Assembly (NCBI RefSeq): GCF_016808095.1 | Contig: NC_068972.1 | Location: 11,404,383-11,468,382 of the forward strand | Direction: 5' to 3' | Origin: Vigna angularis | Taxonomy: Eukaryota > Streptophyta > Magnoliopsida > Fabales > Fabaceae | DNA: 64,000 nt | Shown here: positions 17,626 to 28,900 of the stretch, piece by piece | Layout: each line of letters opens with the position of its first letter | Numbering within the stretch: the first letter of the stretch is position 1 | Notes under the pieces: model-generated | What the model was told of the DNA's origin: nothing | Seen by the model: the letters and a program-made list of their open reading frames with translations, nothing else | The model's database searches: none | Position numbers and translations under genes: made by a program

Positions 17626-19364
17626 TATATATATAGACATAATTAAAATATAAATCCCCTTTTCTGAATAATTCATATATTTCCACCTTGGTTTTCTTCG
17701 TTTTTCTCTTATGTGATCTTTTGAAATCTCTTTTTTTTTCTTGTCTTTTGTCGTTATGTGCTAGATTTCTAGCCCAGTATAGATTTGATGTATCAAAGAT
17801 GGAACCATTGGTTGCGAGGGTACTTTGACTTCAACTCATCATATTCTTTGGCTTCATTTTGCCATAAAAGTGTAAAGAACTTTGTATTGTAAAAAATCAT
17901 TGTGTTTGATTGCTAATATAGCGTAATATGTTTAAACCACCACACAGCCACATTCTCCTGATAATCGTGCTTTGGCAAGAGAATGCAACCATGTGAAAAT
18001 TGACAGAGTATACATTGGATCCTGTACTGGTGGAAAGACTGAAGATTTTATGGCTGCAGCAAAAGTTTTCTTAGCGGGTGTATGTCTATTACAATTTCTT
18101 ATTCTACTTCATATTCTTTATAACATACAAACTGCATATATTTTATGGTGGAGATTGGATTCATTTTGGGGAGGGCTTGAAACAATCACTTCTCTTCATG
18201 AAGGATGACAATCCTGCAGTGACTTTCATGTCTATGTTTGGAATCTGTCATGATGATGAATTAGAATCAGGAATTTTGGATTGAGGCAAGCTTGTTATTT
18301 TTCATCACACCTGTAGTGGAAGTCTTCAAATTAAAAATCACTATAAATAAGTTTACTTCAATATCTATGTCTGATGTAAATGTGTTACCGTATATAATAA
18401 CTCTTGCAAATGAGATTGTAAATAATAACACTTACAATGCATACAAGAAAAGCACAGGTTTTATGAAGAGAAGTATATGTGAGACAATAGGATATTTTGA
18501 TCTTAGTTCTTATTTTTTATTTTTCTTCTTAGTAAACATTAGTAACTGACACTTCTTTTTATTTCTTTATCATCTTTTGCATGATGAAACTGGTTCCATT
18601 GTAGGGAAAAACTGTCAAAGTTCCTACTTTTCTTGTTCCTGCTACACAGAAGGTGGGTGAAGGATTACTGTTTCTATTCAAGTTATGGGGTGTGTCTCCT
18701 GTTTCATTAGTGTCAATTACCAAAATTGTCAAATTTTCAGGTTTGGATGGACCTGTACACACTTGAGGTACCTGGTTCAGGTGGCAAGACTTGTTCAAAG
18801 ATTTTTGAAGAAGCTGGATGTGATCATCCAGCAAGTCCTAGTTGTGCTGCATGTATGGGTGGTCCAAGAGACACATTTGGACGTTTGAATGAACCCCAGG
18901 TAAACCTGCACTTTCTTCAAATCGAACTTACCCTTTATAAAGTATTGCTTAAAAAGAAAATTTTAGTGTGTAGCTAAAATAGTTGGATCTCTTGGAAACA
19001 TCATATGACAAAAATTATTGTTCGGAGCCAAATATAAAACCCAAAACGTAGTTGGGTCATATTCCAGTTAACGCCATTGCCCTTCTGCTAAAGTCAAATT
19101 CCTTAGAAAAGGCTGGTTTGTATTTTCTGGAGCAGCTATAGATAAATGTACAGAAACTTCCTTTATATTTTGAATGTGTTATTGTTTTTGCTTTCGATGT
19201 AACCGATGAAAGGACACTCTATGCAGGTCTGTGTCTCAACAACAAATCGAAATTTCCCTGGTCGGATGGGGCACATAGAAGGCCAGATATATCTTGCTTC
19301 TCCGTATACTGCAGCAGCATCTGCACTAACTGGTTTCGTAACTGATCCCAGGAAGTTCCTGTAG
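15042..19364 (+). CDS. IIL1: 3-isopropylmalate dehydratase large subunit, chloroplast type
   Basis: Fifteen exons encode 504 aa: 15042-15077, 15207-15344, 15431-15601, 15721-15873, 16090-16158, 16247-16363, 16868-16942, 17078-17155, 17238-17333, 17417-17466, 17765-17819, 17948-18079, 18605-18652, 18741-18899, 19227-19364. Frame is kept at every join. The enzyme isomerises 2- to 3-isopropylmalate in leucine synthesis with a small subunit (family knowledge). Residues 1 to about 50 look like a plastid transit peptide. The [4Fe-4S] ligands are Cys372 ([12 protein letters not shown]), Cys441 and Cys444 ([10 protein letters not shown]). Other family blocks are [28 protein letters not shown] and [20 protein letters not shown]. 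Introns 6 and 10 use GC donors (AAG|GCAAGT and CAAG|GCAAGT). Oddity: Asn95 in [10 protein letters not shown], where relatives I recall have His. Exon 2 could instead begin at 15177, adding ten residues. Confidence 0.93.
17488..17636. repeat. Compound (TA)n/(CA)n microsatellite inside intron 10 of the isopropylmalate isomerase gene
   Basis: Alternating blocks of TA and CA repeats, about 150 bp, wholly within the intron that starts with a GC donor at 17467. The Tyr-Ile, Thr-His and Cys-Val reading frames across it are artefacts. Confidence 0.95.
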
Positions 19365-19801
19365 ATAAGCTACCATGTGTAGACAGCAGTTTCTACCTAC
19401 TTGGAAAAATAAATGATAGAACTGGAAGGATTTATATGCTAGAGCCAGAATCATGCATTTGGTAAAAATGAGCTTGTAAGCAGGATTTTTAAAACTACGG
19501 CAGTTGGAAAGTTGTCAAGATAGATTGGTATGGTTGATAATGTTTACCGAACAAGATATACATGCAAGGGTTTCTGTTGAAATTCATCTGCTACATTACA
19601 ACACAAGAATAATACAATGCTTCTTAATCAATCACAGGGTGTTTTTTTTTTCTTCTTATAGTTAATTTCCTCATGTTATCAAGCAAGAATTGTCAATGAG
19701 TTGAGGAATCTGAAACTTTTGAAATTTGCTCATAAATGGTTACTCAAGCATGTTTATTTAAGCACAAAATAGTTGACTTGAGTACTTGACATGTATATCC
19801 C

Positions 19802-19925
19802 ATGGAGATTCATATATTCTCCAACGAGTGCATTGATGACATGGAAACAACATTTTGCAATAAGGCACAAGAATATTCCTATGTTGTTGTAGTGGGTTTG
19901 GATCCATCAGAGAAGGCTGCTGGTA
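19802..19925 (+). pseudogene. Possible relic of a GH3 beta-xylosidase-like gene
   Basis: A short plus-strand reading stretch contains FCNKAQEYSYVVVVGLDPSE. It resembles the block around YVVVVGLDxSxExEG in plant glycoside hydrolase family 3 beta-xylosidases as I remember them. No further exon of such a gene is visible on either side; GC-rich DNA of the neighbouring broken minus-strand gene replaces it directly. Only about 20 residues match, so this may be chance. If real it is a fragment. Confidence 0.25.
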
Positions 19926-21057
19926 TTGTCGTCCATGGAGGCAGAGCGGCAGCGGCCCTTCTTTCCTTTAGAGTCGCTGCCGACGTAGCATTCAACACTG
20001 CAGATCTTACTAAAGCATGAAAACAACCCACTCCCACTACGATCCGTACCCTTTACCCCGCCCCCACTCCTATAACCGTCGGTGTGCCTTTGAGAGTGGC
20101 GGCTCGTCTTTGTGCTCGACGTCGGGTGGCTAGAGAACCTGATCAATCACTGGCGGCAAGTCTGACCGCCACCTCTCCAATTTCGACTGTAACCCCTCCA
20201 CGATCCGGTCCAAGCTCCACCCTCCCGCCCTCTCGTGTTCCCCCTCGTCAATCACTGGCTTTCTCGCTATCGCCGTGGCCACTTCCGACGGGGATGGCCC
20301 CAGCTCCGACTCTGTCATCACCATCTGTCCCATGTTCCCCTAGTTTGACCTCCGCGCCGTCATGTACTCAATCCCACCGTTCACCTTTCCGAAAGAATGC
20401 ATCGGCTCCCCCCTCTTCGGATAGAGATTTGATACCGTCAGCGACGCCCGGAACTGCGCGCCCCCACCGCCGGTGAGTTCTGAAACTGCGGCTTCGGAGA
20501 CGCTAAATATTGCGGCTTCGTAGATGCCATATATTGCGGCTTCGGAGATGCTATATACTGCGGATTCTGCAAATTCTTAAACTGCGGCGCCGGAGAATTG
20601 ATTGCGGTGCCAGAGAGTTCTTAAACTGTGGCACCCGAGAATTCATAAACTGCAGTTTCAGAGAATTCTTGAACTAGGGCGCCGGAGAATTCTTGAACTG
20701 CGGTGTCGGAGAGCTCAAATAATGTGGTGCCGGAGAATTCTTAAACTGCGGCGCCGAAGAGCTCATATAATGTGGTTTAGGAGAATTCTTATACTGCCAT
20801 GCCGGAGAGTTCATATACAGCGGTGCCGGCGAGCTAGTATGCTGCCTTGCCGGAGAATTCGTGAACTGTGGTGCGGGCGTATTTATATAGTGTGGCACTG
20901 GAGAGTTTCGGAACTGGTGTTCTGGGGTGGCGCGAGTTTCGTACGTAACGTTGTTAACTAGAATGTATTCTTCCTCTATGGCGTCGGTAACGAAGTTGTT
21001 TTGGCCAATGCTAACGTCGGAATCGGAGTTAGCATCAGAATGCGCGTCGGTGGTCAT
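19907..21057 (-). pseudogene. Broken GC-rich gene with 8-residue QFxNSPAP repeats
   Basis: Read on the minus strand, a start at 21057 (MTTDAHSDANSDSDVSIGQN) leads into about thirteen 8-residue units of the form QFxNSPAP. A CAG-to-TAG change stops the frame at 20674-20676. After frame shifts the text continues as repeats of the type QYMASTKP, then FRASLTVSNLYPKRGEPMHS and VNGGIEYMTARRSN, an in-frame TAG, and GWSLDRIVEGLQSKLERWRS up to PPVIDQVL (stop near 20130). A last segment in another frame (GSGLFSCFSKICSVECYVGS) ends at 19907. At least two stops and two frame shifts break it. The C-terminal half reads like a real plant protein that I cannot name. No introns are visible, so it may be a retrocopy or an old single-exon gene. 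The high GC content contrasts with the surroundings. Confidence 0.6.
20590..20925 (-). repeat. 24-bp tandem coding minisatellite in the broken gene
   Basis: About thirteen imperfect 24-bp units, visible on the plus strand as repeated blocks built on 'ggagaattc tta aactgcgg' variants. On the minus strand each encodes an 8-residue unit such as QFKNSPAP, HYMSSSAP or QYKNSPKP. Period and frame are constant through the array, which shows that it expanded while under coding selection. Confidence 0.8.
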
Positions 21058-21059
21058 GG

Positions 21060-22202
21060 TGCTGGGTTTGAAAATCTTCGTATATTGACATCGTTGTTGT
21101 AGTGCTGAGGTGGCGAAATCTCCTCCACGTGGCCATTCATTTCTTTTGAACCCTTCTTCTCATTCTCACTGCTGTTTTCGCTTTCTTTCTTAACCAACTA
21201 AAACCACTTAAATCCTATCCATTCCTTTTTTAGACTAAATGGGTAATTAACTATTTTTTTTAACTACTCCTTCCTTCTCACATCGCCTAACTATCTATCA
21301 ATAAATACTATTTTTAATACCCATTACATTTACATGTAATATTATTATTGTTCAACAACAAAACTCATTTAATGTAAATAATATTTTCATTTACATTCTT
21401 TTTAAATAGTTTTTTTATTCATAAAAACCATTCAAAATATAAAAAAAAAAATAGATTTCATTCATTCTTGATTTTGTTTGATAAAAAGTTGTGCAGACAT
21501 ACACATATACAAATACAATAAAATCAACCAATGTAAGTACTTTCATGTGACAATACTCTTTCTTCCTGCGCTTCTTCAGCAGAATCACGTTGGTCTTGCT
21601 TCTGGTGGGTGGTCTTTTGACCTTCTTTTCATAACTCCACTTTCAAAACTAAAATCAATTATATTTTTCACTTTAATCTTAATTAATAAATTATTTTTTA
21701 TCCTTTTAAGCTTTCAATGTTTACCTTCTCAGCCCAAATTTGTCAAAAAGTTAATAAGAAAGTATTGCTTGTTATATAGAATAAACAAAATTAGACTTTT
21801 ATTACATTTTTATTTTTATAAATTTGTACAGTTTTTCTAGCTCAATTTTAAAAAAAATTGAGAACGAAGCGCGATCTATTAATATATGAGAACTAAATAT
21901 GCAATTATTGTGGTCATGTTCCTCCTCGTGGTCTAATGAAAGGTGGACTTGGGATCTGGATTTTTGTAACATAAAGCAAGCGAAAAATCTTTCAAAAGCT
22001 TGGACCAGAATTAATGCTGATAAACTAGAAACAAACAATTTGCCATTTCTCAATAACTCAGTCTCTTGCCATAATATTGCTAGCAATATTTAACAACCGA
22101 CCTTGCTTTTTTAGGTTGTGTTTTTCATCCTTGTATATCAAGTTTAACATCTCTGAGACTAGCAGCAAACTACAGATATTGGCATATCTTGTTGATAGCA
22201 CC
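21060..22202. other. AT-rich spacer and probable promoter region of the TPR gene
   Basis: No coding exon recognised. The first 150 bp probably held the leader of the broken minus-strand gene. The stretch after about 22050 is probably the leader of the TPR gene. Confidence 0.5.
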
Positions 22203-24862
22203 ATGGACAGTTCCAAGTCAGTGATGGAGGATGACTTTGAATCGACAACCTTGTATTCAGCTCCATCATTTGCAATATACAACAACCCTGACGGAGATGA
22301 TGGCATCACCCCAGAAGATATTTTGAAGAAAACTGTTTTGTTTGGACAGAGTTTGGAAGTCACGGGCAGTGGTGAGTTCAGTTTTGAGAACAAGAAGATG
22401 GATTTGATTGAGGAAGCTGAGAATGAGAATGATTGGTCCAATGGGATTCAGAATTTGAGTATTGAAGAGGAAGATGTTGAACCAGCTAGTCCTCCCATGT
22501 ATTTGGCAACGGGGCTTGGGGTTGATGCTGACATAGGATTTGATAAACTTATGGATGATGATATATTTAATCCCAACTTGCAAGAAAGTGAGGATCTTGA
22601 AGGGTATTACAAGAGGATGATTGATGAGTATCCCTGCCACCCTTTGCTTCTTAAAAAGTATGCGCAGTTTTTACAAGTGAGTTGTCAATCATGAATGAAA
22701 CTGATTGCAAATCTTGCAGATTTTGGATTAGTTTGTGCATTCTTCAATTCAAAAATACATCAGTTTTGAAATTTTGGTTCTGACATGAATAGATGCAGGT
22801 CTTGTTAGTTTTAGATTGATATGGGCATAGACATTGAACCTTTCATGTTTGTAGTAAATCCCATGAGGCATGTCTATTTGGACAACTCGTTTTCTGAAAA
22901 TCATATATAAGTGTTAATTAGGTTTGTAGGAGACATGCTTGGATGACAAACTAAGGCATATTGTTTAATCATCATCTTTTAGTTTCTTTGAGACTAGCAT
23001 GAAGTTTCTCATAGTTCTTCTCAGAAGCTTGACATCCAATTTTTTACATCTAATGATGATAGTCTAATGGAGACCTTCAAGGGGCAGAAGAATACTTTCT
23101 TCGAGCTACCATGGCAGATCCTAATGACAGTGAAACCTTGACACAGTATGCGAAGCTAGTGTGGGAGAATCATCGTGACAAGGATACAGCATTAGTCTAT
23201 TTTGAACGTGCAGTTCAAGCTGCACCTCAAGACAGGTAGATTGCCAGAGCCGAAATATCCATCTCATTTAAAATTAAATACAACATGGTCATTGTGCTTT
23301 AAAGGCTAAAATTATCATCAGTTAGAGCTTAGTACTGGCAAAAAAGTTGCTCTTCAACCTTACTCCAGCCTGCAGAAATTGAAAACTTCTATTTAGACAA
23401 ACCAATTCTTCAGTTTTCCTTGACTAAAAAAATAAGATAACGGTAAGCATGTAATATATCCTTTTCAGCCATGTTCTTGCAGCATATGCTAGTTTTCTCT
23501 GGAAAGTCGAAGATTTTGAGGATGAAGATGGAAAACATGAAATTCAGGTGCTTTTGCCTTTTCTGATCTTTTCATTCCTTAGGGGTCATTTCTTCTTCTG
23601 AATGACACATTGATTATTTAATACTCACGGTTTTTATCTAAGCGCAGAGTGACATGGAAAATCAAAAGACCGAACTTTTGAACTCCTCCAAAGAAACAAG
23701 CGATCCAATCAGCCAAGTTTCAGTTCTTTCAAGTAGACAGGAGACTGATGCAGCACAAATTACAGCAGCTAATTGTGGTGAAGAAAGTAATTTTGAAGAT
23801 TATTTTCAGAAGATGATTGATGAAAATCCAAACAATCCTTTGTTTCTGAAAAAGTATGCTCAGTTTCTGTTGCAGGTGAGGTTTTTCATTTTATTTTAAT
23901 TTTCAGAGTCAAACAAATCTTTTAGGAAATACGTTGGGCATATGATTAAACACCAATACATGATTCTTTGTCTAATTTTCTTTTTTGAATGAAGAAAGTC
24001 TTCTTACCATTATTCTCTATTCTCTTTCGTTATAAAACATTTTATTTTGGGTTTGCTGGGACGAAATCAGTACACAGAATATTCATTTATGGCTTTAAAC
24101 AACAACCAGCCTCTTACAAATTGAGGCACAAACTATGACTAGTTACATGAACCTCTCTCTCCAATTATAATGAAGTCTTTAACAAGCAAGGGGCTTTGCA
24201 CTATAGCCCCTTCATATAATCCATAACTACCATAATAGAATTAAGCATGTCTGATCACTATTCATCATTACAGCTCAAGGGTATATATTAGAAATTACAT
24301 GAGTGTAAACTTTATATCACTTACTTTATGATTAGAGAATTCTGAGCCTTGTAAAGTTGCGTTCATGCACCTCCACTTTAAATGTACAGTCCAAGAGAGA
24401 TCATCAAGCAGCAGAGGATTACTACTCACGTGCAATAGTAGCTGATCCCAGTGACGGTGAAATGATATCAGAATATGCCAAACTAGTATGGGAACTTCAT
24501 CATGATGAGGAAAAAGCTTCATTTTTATTTGAGCAAGCAGTTCAGGCTACTCCTGGGAATAGGTACAGTTTTGAGACACACTTATATAAAACGTTATGCT
24601 TCTGAACATGTTTATAATTCTGAAAAATAGGAGAGAAAAATTCATGGTGGCCAGGCTCTTCTTGATCCTTCGTTGAAAGAATTATTGAATCATCTATAAC
24701 TAGTGCTCAATGCACTATATAAGTGCCCTTAATTCTGAACAAAAGAAAAATAAGTATTTGCATAAATAATTAAGATGCAACTGTTACAACTTTTCTTCTT
24801 TCAGCAATGTTCTGGCAGCATATACGTCCTTTCTCTGGGAAACAGATGATGGGGAAAGCTGA
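22203..24862 (+). CDS. TPR/HAT-repeat plant protein with an internally duplicated C-terminal half
   Basis: Six exons: 22203-22676, 23063-23235, 23469-23547, 23648-23875, 24390-24562, 24805-24862. All joins keep frame, giving 394 aa. The start is chosen at 22203 because CACCATGGAC is a strong plant start context; the frame is open for 42 more codons upstream, including an earlier ATG at 22077. Residues 1 to about 125 are acidic and unrecognised. The rest consists of two copies of one unit: (E)xYxxRMIDExPxxPLxLKKYAQFL, then GAEEYFLRATMADPNDSE with YAKLVWENHRD, then FERAVQAAPQDSHVLAAYAS. The second copy has AAEDYYSRAIVADPSDGE, YAKLVWELHHD and FEQAVQATPGNSNVLAAYTS. These are tetratricopeptide-like helical repeats found in an uncharacterised plant family. 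TPR repeats generally bind proteins; no specific partner can be inferred. Confidence 0.88.
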
Positions 24863-25010
24863 AATTTAGAGGCAGAGCCATTTTCAAGTGATATTCTGCA
24901 GAAAGATGTGCCAAATAAATGCTTGTGGTTGCTGGTGAATAAAGAAACTGCACACAATCAACACATCTAAGCAGAAAGTTTAACTCATCCACAATAAAGA
25001 AAATCACATT

Positions 25011-25100
25011 TATTTACTAACTGCATTTCTTTGGCCTTTATTTTTCTAGAATGGCATTTACTAACTGCATTTCTTTGGCCTTTATTTTTCTAGAATGGCA
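25011..25100. repeat. Two-unit tandem duplication of about 45 bp
   Basis: The unit containing TTTACTAACTGCATTTCTTT and ending TAGAATGGCA occurs twice in direct succession with almost no change. Confidence 0.9.
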
Positions 25101-25373
25101 TGTATCTAATGGTTCAGCAGGAGAATAATAACTTACGAAATGATTTATGATTAAGTTAAAAAAGCTAGTTAAGAAAATTTATTTCCCTAATTAGTATGGC
25201 ATTCGTTGAGATGTACCCGCTAATTGATGGACCTTGTTTTAATCTATTCTGATACTACTATGACTATCCTTGTTACGCCAAAGAGCTAGTTAGGGATAAA
25301 AAAAGTTCATGCAGAGTCACATGAAAGATTCCATGGAAAACCTACACTTGTTTTTTGTGAAGATGAAGTGATG

Positions 25374-25374
25374 C

Positions 25375-25421
<47 letters not shown>
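25374..25421. repeat. (AAT)n microsatellite
   Basis: About 48 bp of AAT repeat. It is the same trinucleotide as the huge tract at the start of the window, at ordinary length. Confidence 0.95.
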
Positions 25422-25422
<1 letters not shown>

Positions 25423-25943
25423 CTGAGACAACGTAATAATATCATTTTTTTTAGTGTTCCAATGACTTGTAATGAAAATTCTAGTTTGAAATGCCCAAGC
25501 GCACGCAAAATGATCTCATTTGTTTTTAAGAATATATTAACAAATTATACACAGTTCACTGGATTTTTAAGAAGTTTCTACAGGAAAATTTTAATGAAAA
25601 CGCTCATAAATTACACATATTAACAAATGTTACAAAATAACAGACCATACACAATTTGATTTAGAAACAATTAAATTATCTTAACCATTTATTGTTTCGT
25701 ATATTTCCTCCAAGAAAGTATGTAACAGTTCGTACAACTCTAAATGACCCTGAAACAAAACGGCTCTTACATTAAAAATAAATAAATAAATAAATAAGAA
25801 TCATATTCCAAGAACATAATTTAAGGCATAAAAATATCAATATTTGGTTCTTAACATCTATTGAAAGTGACTATTTGATGCTGAAATCTCAAAAATTGAT
25901 TCTCTTGTTAAAAAATTATGGTTATTGTTGAACCTTGAAAATC

Positions 25944-28900
25944 TCAATATCCGCTCTCTTGGCGGGTAGTGGGCCTATAGAAAGCGTTTCCTCTGGTTTT
26001 GTTGTACTCCCTTTCACCTCCATCTTGCCCATTTCCCCTGCCATAGCTCCTTGGACCAAAACGCCCTATCTGTGCTTCTGATTGATAGCTACTTCTTCCT
26101 CTGCCCCTCCCTGTTGATGATCAAGTCAGAACAACCAAAAATCTGAAAAAGAAAAAATGTTTCTAGAAAATAATCATAAGCTACAAATTTTCAGATTCCA
26201 AAAAAACAACTTCTTTACTATTTGAGCTTATGTCCCAAAAGTCCAGTTTATTTAAAAAAAAAACAACTTATTTTCAGAAAAACAGCTAAAAATTTGAAGA
26301 AAAAAAGCTTCACAAACATGTAAGTTCTCTGAACTTTCATTTTAACCAAGAATTATATGTGTGTGTGTGTGTTGTCTTGAGTCAAGGATATTCATGAACA
26401 GAGAAATTTTGCAGAAGAAAAAACACAACAGAGATGAAAACTTAAGAAGACATACTTCCTCCTCGGGAAGGGATGTTACTGTTTGGTCTTCGTTCCTCAA
26501 TGTATACTTGTCTTCCTGCTACTTCAACAGATCCTGCCTGTAAACATACAAAACAAACATGAGTCTACTTCTTATGAAATTGAAAAAATGTAACTGAACC
26601 TGGAAATATACCAAAGATCAGAAACAGTTTAATTTGTTAGATCAGCAATGCAGGTCGAAAACTTGTGTAATCATTGTGAGCAACTAGTATGTTTAACATT
26701 GTTTTTTGCTGAAAAGGGGGTGATATTAAAACATGATTTTAATTCCAAAGCAAGTGGATATCATAAATTTATCTAAAACGGAATCCAAACCTTGACTGCA
26801 TTATGAACCCCATTCATATCTTCAAATTCAACAAATGCATAGCAGACTCCGACATCCTGGAGATAACTGGAAAAATTAGCTCTGTAATGGGATACAAATG
26901 AATTAATAAAGTAAAATAGTTATTTAAAACATAGTAGTCATTTCCTAATAGCAGTGCAAAGCCACATAACTGCTAATTTGAAGTTACACATTACATTAAC
27001 TACAATACAAATACCTAATATTTAAGATGGAGACGTTTTTTATCAATGCAAAGACAACACCAGATTAGATTTTAGAGGAAATAAAAATTATATGGTAGAG
27101 CTTAGAAGAACAAGAGAGCACAGAACACTGAATACAAGACTTGTTCTATTACAGACTGAGAGTGGTGAAAGACCAGAGGATAAAACAGAGCAATGTTGTA
27201 AGACTGAAGGATTGGTCAGATAAATGCCCAAAGAAAGCTGTGATGTCAGAGATTTCGTGACAAAAAGATGGATGGGGATTCTCTCTGAGTGGGCATGGCA
27301 CGCAAGCGAGGGAGGAATAGAGATTTTGATCGGATAAAACATCGATTGTACGAAATCCCAACATTTTCCTCATAAAAGAGCACAATATGACACCACTACA
27401 GTGCCGGAAGAGGAAGTTTCATTTGCAAACACAGTAAACGAAATTGCTATAATTGCACGTCAAAGCACACAAAATCACACTAATACACAAAAGCTGCTCC
27501 AAGGCTGCAATCCAATGTGCAAAGCTGCTATAGCAGCACCATCACATGTGATTGACTACAATGATTTGATGATGTAAAAACCTACCTTGCGACTTCTTAT
27601 GACTACACCATTAGGTCGAATCCTGCCGAAATTCTTCAATTCCTCTTCAATTTCAGAAGCAGAGACGGTAGGGGACAAGTTTCTCACATAAACAGATTTG
27701 ATTTCATCTGTAGGCATTTTCAATAAAATAAAATGTTACTAATAAATGAGTAGTTAAAAATAAAACCCACAGATAAGCAAGCAATGATTCTTTTAAGCAA
27801 ATTAGATTATTGGTGAAAAGATGTAATGAACCGTCATAAACGGGCATCAACACCAGAGTAACTATCTAAAAAAAATAAAAATAAAAATTGAATGAATTAG
27901 TCTCAACAAGTACACACAGTAACCTTCATCATCAGCCGTGGGAATGTCCTCCGCTACATCAATTTCAGACCTTTCAAATGCTTTAGTGAATGTAGGTGTT
28001 TGCTGACTACTTGTTGGTGTAGAATGCTCCTTATCCAAAGAAGGCGCCTTCTTCAGAGATGGCTGAGAAGCTACAGATAGTGTGACTTGTCCTTTAGCAA
28101 CCTGTAACTTCCAACAGTTTCATAACATAGTCAGTTCCGAAGTCATAACATAATCACAAAAAGAAAAACATCGTGCAGCAAGTAATCCATTCATTAGTTC
28201 ACACATACGATGGAAGCATAAGTATGTTTTAGGGGCTCCTCAGGAGGTTCTTCGGCAGAAGAAGGTGCATGTTCTTGCACATCATTCACAGAAGGTTGAA
28301 AAAAACCATGTGACTCTTCAATGATAACATCTTCCTGAACATGTTCAGATTCATGGACTTGTGCAATTTGTTGCTGTGAAAATCCATAGGTATTGACTGC
28401 CCCGTTTTCTTTGACCTCATTTCTAGCAACGAAGTCCCTTGCCTGTATATCTCCACCCAACAGGTTGTTGGAAACTGTAAAAGTAAAACTCATAGATCTC
28501 AATTACTAGAAAATACTAGATTTTGAAAAAAAAAAAATTGAAATTTTAATGATTTATAAGAACATTTATCGATAATAAATGCAATTTGCAATTAATCTCC
28601 CCTTCCCATCTTACAATATAAAATAAAATCACCACCAACCACTTGTTATGGACAAATTCATATGGATATATGGTTCAGATTATAAAGCTAGAAACTCTTG
28701 GTTATGGCAATTAATCTTCACTTACCATTTTACACTAAAAAATATCACCACCAACTGCTTATTATGGCTAAACTCATACGGATATGTGGTTCAGATATAT
28801 TAAGCTAGAAACTCATTGATAGAAATCTGTGGTTGCCATTTATACTAAGTCCCTATTTGTGTAAAAGAAAACAAAAAACAAATCAAACGTTCTTCTATAA

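Larger units (their letters stand above)
24863..25943. other. Spacer between convergent genes
   Basis: Holds a 45-bp direct tandem duplication (about 25011-25100), an (AAT)n tract (about 25374-25421), and the probable 3' ends of the two convergent genes. No further coding region seen. Confidence 0.6.

Noticed and set aside
17351..17686. Frames rich in Tyr-Ile, Thr-His and Cys-Val on both strands
   Set aside because: Reading of the compound TA/CA microsatellite inside an intron.
20084..20961. Plus-strand frames of 130 and 119 codons in the GC-rich region
   Set aside because: They are shadows of the broken minus-strand gene and its 24-bp repeat.
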